This document shows, in pieces, positions 15,115 to 19,197 of a stretch of DNA of 19,197 nt. The notes beneath the pieces are model-generated. The model was not told where the DNA came from and did no database searches. It saw only the letters and a program-made list of their open reading frames with translations. The stretch lies in assembly GCA_023423415.1 (NCBI GenBank), contig JAFAFP010000198.1, positions 1 to 19,197 of the forward strand, read 5' to 3'. The stretch is from Pseudomonadota bacterium. GTDB lineage: Bacteria; Pseudomonadota; Alphaproteobacteria; Rhizobiales; Xanthobacteraceae. Both the position numbers and the translations under genes were made by a program. How positions within the stretch are numbered: the stretch's first letter is position 1; each line of letters starts with the position of its first letter.

Positions 15115-15143
15115 TTGACCAGCATCAGATGCTCCTTTAGAAG
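15115..15143 (+). promoter_or_regulatory. Candidate promoter of the rplM-rpsI operon
   Basis: TTGACC (15115-15120) and TAGAAG (15138-15143) have the ideal 17-nt spacing and match 5/6 and 4/6 consensus bases. The A/T-rich tract before them (15051-15103) resembles an UP element. The spacer itself contains the dyad AGCATC-A-GATGCT (15121-15133). The rplM start is 31 nt after the -10 box, giving a short leader of about 25 nt. Confidence 0.5.
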
Positions 15144-15174
15144 CGCTTCAACGCAACTCTCCGGACAATTCGTC

Positions 15175-15636
15175 ATGAAAACCTATTCGGCGACGCCCGC
15201 CGACATCGAGAAGAAATGGATCGTCATCGACGCCGCCGGCCTCGTGGTCGGCCGTCTCGCCTCGATCGTCGCCATGCACCTGCGCGGCAAGCACAAGCCG
15301 ACATTTACCCCGCATATGGATGATGGCGACAACGTCATCGTCATCAACGCGGCCAAGGTCGTGTTCACCGGCCGCAAGCGCGACCAGAAGATATACTATC
15401 ATCACACCGGCTTTATCGGCGGCATCAAGGAGCGTTCGGCGAAGTCGATCTTCGAAGGCCGCTTCCCGGAGCGCATCGTCGAGAAGGCCGTCGAGCGTAT
15501 GATCCCGCGTGGTCCGCTCGGCCGCAAGCAGATGGGCAATCTGCGCGTCTATCCGGGTGCCGAGCATCCGCATGAAGCCCAGAAGCCAGAGGCGCTCGAT
15601 GTCGGCGCCATGAACCGCAAGAACAAGGCAGCCTGA
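15175..15636 (+). CDS. rplM: 50S ribosomal protein L13
   Basis: Protein of 153 residues, the usual length for bacterial L13 of the large ribosomal subunit, an early assembly protein contacting 23S rRNA. It begins MKTYSATPADIEKKWIVIDA and shows the family stretches VVGRLASIVAMHLRGKHKP (22-40), DNVIVINAAKVVFTGRK (50-66), YYHHTGFIGGIK (71-82) and the conserved block ERMIPRGPLGRKQMGNLRVY (107-126). The ATG at 15175 is chosen because homology starts there; the frame stays open to 15100. The start of rpsI follows the stop after one base (TGATATG), so the two are co-transcribed and probably coupled in translation. Confidence 0.98.
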   Translation: MKTYSATPADIEKKWIVIDAAGLVVGRLASIVAMHLRGKHKPTFTPHMDDGDNVIVINAAKVVFTGRKRDQKIYYHHTGFIGGIKERSAKSIFEGRFPERIVEKAVERMIPRGPLGRKQMGNLRVYPGAEHPHEAQKPEALDVGAMNRKNKAA

Positions 15637-15637
15637 T

Positions 15638-16117
15638 ATGGCCGAAACCGTCTCTTCGCTCGAAGCTCTGTCTTCGCTCAAGACCCAGGCTGTTGCTGAA
15701 CAGCCCCAGCACGTTCAAAAGCTCGATTCGCAGGGTCGTGCCTATGCCACCGGCAAGCGCAAGAACGCTGTGGCGCGCGTGTGGATCAAGCCGGGCTCCG
15801 GCAAGATCATCGTCAACACTCGCCCGGTCGAAGTGTTCTTTGCTCGTCCGGTTCTGCGCATGCTGATTCAGCAGCCGATCGTCGCCGCCAATCGCAGCGG
15901 ACAATACGACGTCATCTGCACCGTCTCCGGTGGCGGTCTGTCGGGGCAGGCGGGCGCCGTTCGTCACGGCATCTCCAAGGCGCTGACCTATTTCGAGCCG
16001 GATTTGCGTTCGCCGCTGAAGCGCGGCGGCTTCCTCACCCGCGATCCGCGCGTCGTCGAGCGTAAGAAGTACGGCAAGGCCAAAGCTCGCCGTTCGTTCC
16101 AGTTCTCGAAGCGCTAA
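15638..16117 (+). CDS. rpsI: 30S ribosomal protein S9
   Basis: Protein of 159 residues of the small ribosomal subunit; its basic C-terminal tail reaches the decoding centre and contacts P-site tRNA. The alphaproteobacterial-type N-terminal extension (about 1-32) is present, followed by GRAYATGKRKNAVARVWIKP (33-52), SGGGLSGQAGAVRHGISKAL (96-115) and the canonical end VERKKYGKAKARRSFQFSKR. The Lys-Arg C-terminus is intact. It is the last gene of the operon and is followed by an intrinsic terminator. Confidence 0.98.
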   Translation: MAETVSSLEALSSLKTQAVAEQPQHVQKLDSQGRAYATGKRKNAVARVWIKPGSGKIIVNTRPVEVFFARPVLRMLIQQPIVAANRSGQYDVICTVSGGGLSGQAGAVRHGISKALTYFEPDLRSPLKRGGFLTRDPRVVERKKYGKAKARRSFQFSKR

Positions 16118-16138
16118 CCGCTTACGGAACAATCATTC

Positions 16139-16201
16139 AAAAGCCGACAAAACTTTCGATGAAAAAGGGGCCATTTGGCCCCTTTTTTGTTGGCTTTTTT
16201 T
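16139..16201 (+). terminator. Nested Rho-independent terminator of rplM-rpsI
   Basis: The core is a GC stem GGGGCC/GGCCCC with an ATTT loop, flanked by A5 and T6 (16162-16188). An outer 14-position pairing (16139-16152 with 16185-16198, one G-U) can enclose it and is followed by a second T run. The flanking A run would let the inner hairpin also work for transcripts from the right, although no leftward gene ends here. Confidence 0.9.
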
Positions 16202-16298
16202 CCAAAAATACGGGCATTGCGCGAAAGCCTTCCGCAAGAGACGGCAGGCTAATCATAAGCAATCAGTAAGACACCACGACAGTAATACCGTCGTTACC

Positions 16299-16320
16299 CG
16301 CCGCGGGGGGATTCGCGGCG
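16299..16320 (+). promoter_or_regulatory. GC stem-loop upstream of the diguanylate cyclase
   Basis: CGCCGCG (16299-16305) and CGCGGCG (16314-16320) form a perfect 7-bp all-GC stem with an 8-nt loop, GGGGGATT. It ends 17 nt before the strong Shine-Dalgarno GGAGGGG at 16338-16344. If transcribed it would be a stable leader hairpin. The 16202-16298 stretch before it shows no promoter I can defend. Confidence 0.4.
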
Positions 16321-16350
16321 ACGGATTTCTGCGGCCTGGAGGGGCTTGAG

Positions 16351-17583
16351 TTGCTCGACATCACCACGCTGTTCCTCGTAGCGACCTGCATCACAGCCTT
16401 GCTGGGCATCTTTCTTCTGATGCTGTGGCTTCAGGATCGTAAGGTTCGTGCATTGGGTTATTGGGCGGCCGCCTATCTCATCGGGGGCTTCGCCATTGCG
16501 CTCTGGATCATAATTCCGGATCGATTGCCGGAAGGCCGTATCGATGTCGCAAGCGCGCTTCTGTACCTGTCCTGTGGTCTGATCTGGAGCGGCGCGCGTG
16601 TCTTCTACGGACGTGCAGTGATGCCGTTTTCGACGGTTGCGGGCGCTGTTGCGTGGCTGGTCGCAAGCGACATACCGGCGCTCATGGCGTCGCAGAATGC
16701 GCGGGTCGATGTCAGTTCGATCATCATTGCGACGTATGCAGTGCTGACAGCGAGCGAGCTTCAGCGCGAACGGCGCAAACCACAATCGACCGCGCGCGTG
16801 ATTATCATTCCCCTGCTACATGGCGCGATCTTCCTGTCGCCGATCCTCACGACATCGCTCTTCGCCGGCGATCCGGTCGTGAGCATGGGCTTCCTCCGAC
16901 TCTTCATGACACTGGTGCTGCTCTATGTTGTCGGCACGGCCTTCATCGTGATGCTGATGACGAAGGAGCACAGCGCAGAGATCTACAAAAATGCGGCAAT
17001 GACCGATCCGCTGACCGGACTGCTCAATCGCCGGGGGTTTTCCGAGGCGGCCGACAAGCTGATTGCAGCTCAACGAAAGTCTGGACAATCGGTGACCGTG
17101 ATGATGTTCGATCTCGATCATTTCAAGTCCATCAACGATCGCTTCGGTCACGACGTAGGAGACGATGCGCTGAAAGCCTTCGCTGCGACGGCAAGCGGCA
17201 GCATGCGATCCAACGATATTCTTGCGCGTCTTGGCGGGGAGGAATTTGCCGCCATTCTGCCAGGAGGCGAGGAAACGGCGTTGATCGTCGGTGAACGCGT
17301 GCGCGCGGCCTTCGAGGCGCGCGGAGCGGAAATTTCAGGCCACATCATGAATGCGACGGTCAGCATCGGTGCGATCGAAACGCGTGCCGAGACGGCCAAT
17401 ATATCGGCGATGCTGACGGGCGCGGATGAAGCGCTCTATGCAGCCAAGAAGTTGGGCCGCAATCGGGTCTGCACCGAGAAGGACGTCATTGAACAGAAGC
17501 ATCAAGTCCCGCTTGCGCCTCAGACCGTACTGTTCAAGCCGGCGCTGAAAATTCCGAATGCGCCTGTTCCGGCCATGCCATAG
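16351..17583 (+). CDS. Membrane-bound diguanylate cyclase (GGDEF)
   Basis: Protein of 410 residues predicted to make cyclic di-GMP from two GTP. The N-terminal half (1-205) is a membrane sensor with about six hydrophobic segments (about 5-27, 36-55, 67-85, 94-110, 120-135, 150-203) and no named domain that I recognise. The GGDEF domain begins DPLTGLLNRRGF (219-230), has the metal/substrate strand MMFDLDHFKSIND (251-263), the active-site GGEEF (295-299), and an RxxD inhibitory site (R286-D289) five residues before it. Catalysis and product inhibition are therefore both expected. No EAL domain is present. The start is TTG at 16351: GGAGGGG lies 6 nt upstream and no ATG or GTG fits as well. The C-terminal 35 residues are a proline-rich tail. 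C-di-GMP often controls exopolysaccharide, so a functional link to the locus about 9 kb away is possible but not shown. Confidence 0.92.
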   Translation: MLDITTLFLVATCITALLGIFLLMLWLQDRKVRALGYWAAAYLIGGFAIALWIIIPDRLPEGRIDVASALLYLSCGLIWSGARVFYGRAVMPFSTVAGAVAWLVASDIPALMASQNARVDVSSIIIATYAVLTASELQRERRKPQSTARVIIIPLLHGAIFLSPILTTSLFAGDPVVSMGFLRLFMTLVLLYVVGTAFIVMLMTKEHSAEIYKNAAMTDPLTGLLNRRGFSEAADKLIAAQRKSGQSVTVMMFDLDHFKSINDRFGHDVGDDALKAFAATASGSMRSNDILARLGGEEFAAILPGGEETALIVGERVRAAFEARGAEISGHIMNATVSIGAIETRAETANISAMLTGADEALYAAKKLGRNRVCTEKDVIEQKHQVPLAPQTVLFKPALKIPNAPVPAMP

Positions 17584-17638
17584 CCGAAATGGCTTCGTGA
17601 CAAGAGAACATTAACAGTCCGGCCGCTAGGCTTTGCGT

Positions 17639-17875
17639 ATGATTCCCGCGCAGGCTCGCTCCGGACTGGATGATCTGTTGGTTCAGGCCGAAATGGCCGG
17701 ACTTGCCCTCGGGTGCACCTACTCATCGTCCACCGAGTATGAAGCTGCAGTCATTGCCGAGCGCCGCAAAGCCGGCGCGTACCGGAGGCCGGTGTGGCAA
17801 CGGCTAACGCCGTGGTTGTTCGCCGTGGCGTCTCTCCTCATCGTCACCCTTTACTGGTCACGGCATCTGGCATAG
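17639..17875 (+). CDS. Hypothetical small membrane protein, one C-terminal TM helix
   Basis: Protein of 78 residues; I do not recognise a family. A soluble, mildly charged N-terminal part (about 1-50, including DDLLVQAEMAGLALG and the basic ERRKAGAYRRPVWQR) precedes a single hydrophobic helix PWLFAVASLLIVTLYW (58-73) near the C-terminus, so the likely topology is tail-anchored. The ATG at 17639 is chosen over an in-frame TTG at 17633; only a weak AGG lies about 8 nt upstream. It begins 55 nt after the diguanylate cyclase stop on the same strand and could be in its transcript. Confidence 0.55.
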   Translation: MIPAQARSGLDDLLVQAEMAGLALGCTYSSSTEYEAAVIAERRKAGAYRRPVWQRLTPWLFAVASLLIVTLYWSRHLA

Positions 17876-17885
17876 GCGCCGGAAG

Positions 17886-17907
17886 GGGGACAATTGCTCC
17901 CCATTTT
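17886..17907 (+). terminator. Weak candidate terminator after the small membrane protein
   Basis: GGGGA (17886-17890) and TCCCC (17898-17902) form a 5-bp stem around CAATTGC, followed by ATTTT. It lies 10 nt after the stop codon. Stem and T tract are short, so termination may be partial. The rest of the 202-nt gap to the next gene shows nothing else I can name. Confidence 0.35.
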
Positions 17908-18077
17908 CACCTGCTGCAGTTGATGTTGGATCCCTGTGCGCGTCCTGGCTGTCGGGTGCGGCCTGCTGCCGTAATCAAAGACAAGCGAGTGGTGGCTCTA
18001 TCGTCTTGCTACTTGCGCCATGACCCGGCTTTGTATCAGCTAGGGATGCCGCTTTAGCGGCTGTTACGGAGAAGTTT

Positions 18078-19049
18078 ATGTTGAGATTTTCTGCTGCTTG
18101 TTTGATGTCCCTCGCTTTGACAGCCGGCGCCCAGGCGCAGGACTGGCCGTCCCGTCCGATCACAATGGTCGTGGCTGCGGCGGCGGGTGGGCCGATCGAT
18201 GTGTTCGGTCGCGTGATGGCCGAGCGAATGGGTAAGGCACTCGGCCAGTCTGTGGTGATCGAGAACGTGCCTGGTGCCGGAGGCATGATGGGTGGCCAGC
18301 GCGTGGCGAAGGCGGCGCCAGATGGTTACACAGCGATCCTCGGCACCATCGCCACGCATGCGCACTCGCAATCACTCTACAAGAAGCCGCTCTACAATGC
18401 GGCGACGGATTTCGCGCCAGTGAATCTGATCGCGGAAATTCCGCTGGTTCTGATTGCACGCAAGGACCTGCCGGTGAATTCGCTGGAGGAGTTCATTGCC
18501 TATGCGAAGGCTAATCAGGACAAGATGAACTACGGCTCGGCTGGCGCAGGTTCGGCGACGCATCTCGGTTGCATTCTTCTGAACCAGGCGATCGGCACCA
18601 ACATCCAGCATGTGCCTTATAAAGGTACGGGTCCCGCAATGCAGGACCTGCAGTCCGGGCGTATCGACTTTCTTTGCGAGATCGTCGTGACGGCCCTGCC
18701 GCAAATCCAGGCTGGAACAGTGAAGGCGCTGGCGACCCTGTCGCGCGACCGCTCGCCGGTGTTGCCGGATCTGCCGACGGCCTACGAAAAGGGCTTCAAG
18801 GATATCCAGGCATACACGTGGACGGCACTGCTGCTTCCCAAGGGTACCCCAGCGCCGATCGTGACAAAAATGCACGATGCCGCCATGCAGACGATGGCTG
18901 ATCCGAATATTCGCCGACAATTGGAGAAGCTCGGTGCGACCATCGTGTCGTCGGATCGAACAAGCCCGGATTATCTCGGTAAATTCGTCAAGGACGAGAT
19001 CGCCAAATGGGCCGACCCGATCCGCAAGAGCGGAGCCGTGGTCGACTAA
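18078..19049 (+). CDS. TctC/Bug-family periplasmic solute-binding protein
   Basis: Protein of 323 residues, standard for the tripartite-tricarboxylate receptor (TctC/Bug) family, which binds small carboxylates in the periplasm. A Sec signal peptide MLRFSAACLMSLALTAGAQA is followed by likely cleavage after AQA (residue 20), and the mature protein starts with the typical WPSRPITMVV. The ligand-loop motif is AAAAGGPIDVFGRVMAERM (33-51), with the Asp41 of the family, and ENVPGAGGMMGGQRVAKAAPDGY (62-84) follows the usual pattern. GTGPAMQDLQSGRIDF and LATLSRDRSPVLPDLPT also match. The ATG at 18078 has GGAGAAG 4 nt upstream. No tctA/tctB membrane genes are in the window; ligand unknown. A second TctC-like gene begins 36 nt later. 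Confidence 0.93.
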   Translation: MLRFSAACLMSLALTAGAQAQDWPSRPITMVVAAAAGGPIDVFGRVMAERMGKALGQSVVIENVPGAGGMMGGQRVAKAAPDGYTAILGTIATHAHSQSLYKKPLYNAATDFAPVNLIAEIPLVLIARKDLPVNSLEEFIAYAKANQDKMNYGSAGAGSATHLGCILLNQAIGTNIQHVPYKGTGPAMQDLQSGRIDFLCEIVVTALPQIQAGTVKALATLSRDRSPVLPDLPTAYEKGFKDIQAYTWTALLLPKGTPAPIVTKMHDAAMQTMADPNIRRQLEKLGATIVSSDRTSPDYLGKFVKDEIAKWADPIRKSGAVVD

Positions 19050-19085
19050 TCAACAAGGATAAATGAGATCGAAGGGAGGGGATAA

Positions 19086-19197
19086 ATGCGGATACACACC
19101 GCTTTGCTGGCTATAGCGACAATCGTAATTGGCGTTGTTCCAACGAGCGCGGCGAAGTCCGAAACTTACCCCTCCCGCCCGGTGCGGATCATCGTTC
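19086..19197 (+). CDS. Second TctC/Bug-family binding protein (partial, 3' end outside window)
   Basis: Only the first 37 codons are present. They encode a signal peptide, MRIHTALLAIATIVIGVVPT, ending near SAA/KS, then YPSRPVRIIV, the same mature start seen in the complete TctC protein just upstream. ATG 19086 follows GGGAGGGGATAA, a strong ribosome-binding site. The 36-nt gap and shared direction suggest co-transcription with the upstream paralogue. The signal peptides differ in sequence, so this is not a very recent duplication. Confidence 0.85.
   Translation, partial: MRIHTALLAIATIVIGVVPTSAAKSETYPSRPVRIIV

Noticed and set aside
15425..16132. 235-codon frame antisense to rplM-rpsI
   Set aside because: Wholly opposite two certain ribosomal protein genes, with low-complexity composition.
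17794..18057. 87-codon frame in the gap before the TctC gene
   Set aside because: Overlaps the small membrane protein in another frame, has cysteine/arginine-rich random composition and no ribosome-binding site.

Overview
The window is a GC-rich chromosomal segment of an alphaproteobacterium. The most likely group is Hyphomicrobiales of the Bradyrhizobium/Rhodopseudomonas/Xanthobacteraceae type. This rests on gene content: a four-histidine CtaA heme A synthase next to a DUF2842 protein, rplM-rpsI beside a thioesterase and an enoyl-CoA hydratase homologue, and tandem TctC-type binding proteins. I cannot name a genus. There is no tRNA, rRNA, CRISPR array, insertion sequence or prophage that I can see, and no gene-free stretch longer than 300 bases.

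Region 1 (1-10163) is a surface or exopolysaccharide locus. A leftward operon reads glycosyltransferase (5349-4213), WcaJ-type initiating sugar-phosphate transferase (4113-2566), Wzy/O-antigen-ligase-like membrane protein (2569-1283), a second glycosyltransferase (1286-66), and the first 23 codons of another gene running off the left edge. The last junctions are 4-nt stop/start overlaps, so translation is probably coupled. A Wzz-type chain-length/co-polymerase gene diverges from this operon. Its C-terminal ATPase/tyrosine-kinase domain has lost the Walker A lysine and has no tyrosine tail. Behind it lie a CelD-like GNAT acyltransferase (leftward) and a NodB-type polysaccharide deacetylase (rightward), which could tune acylation of the polymer. 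The pathway is therefore Wzx/Wzy type: lipid-linked start, sugar additions, polymerisation, length control and decoration. No flippase or outer-membrane exporter (Wza) is complete in the window.

Region 2 (10160-16188) is housekeeping metabolism: a small DUF2842 membrane protein and heme A synthase (divergent), O-acetylhomoserine sulfhydrylase MetY, a YccU-like CoA-binding protein, an enoyl-CoA hydratase homologue lacking both catalytic glutamates, a hotdog thioesterase, and the ribosomal operon rplM-rpsI with a clear promoter candidate and a strong intrinsic terminator.

Region 3 (16299-19197) holds a membrane diguanylate cyclase with intact GGEEF and I-site and a well supported TTG start, a 78-residue single-pass membrane protein of unknown role, and two tandem TctC/Bug periplasmic binding proteins, the second cut by the right edge.

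I did not find a convincing new defence or mobile system. The most noteworthy observations are the degenerate kinase domain of the co-polymerase, two clean dyads in the divergent promoter region of the polysaccharide locus, and the fact that all three convergent gene pairs overlap by exactly 4 nt through interlocked stop codons.
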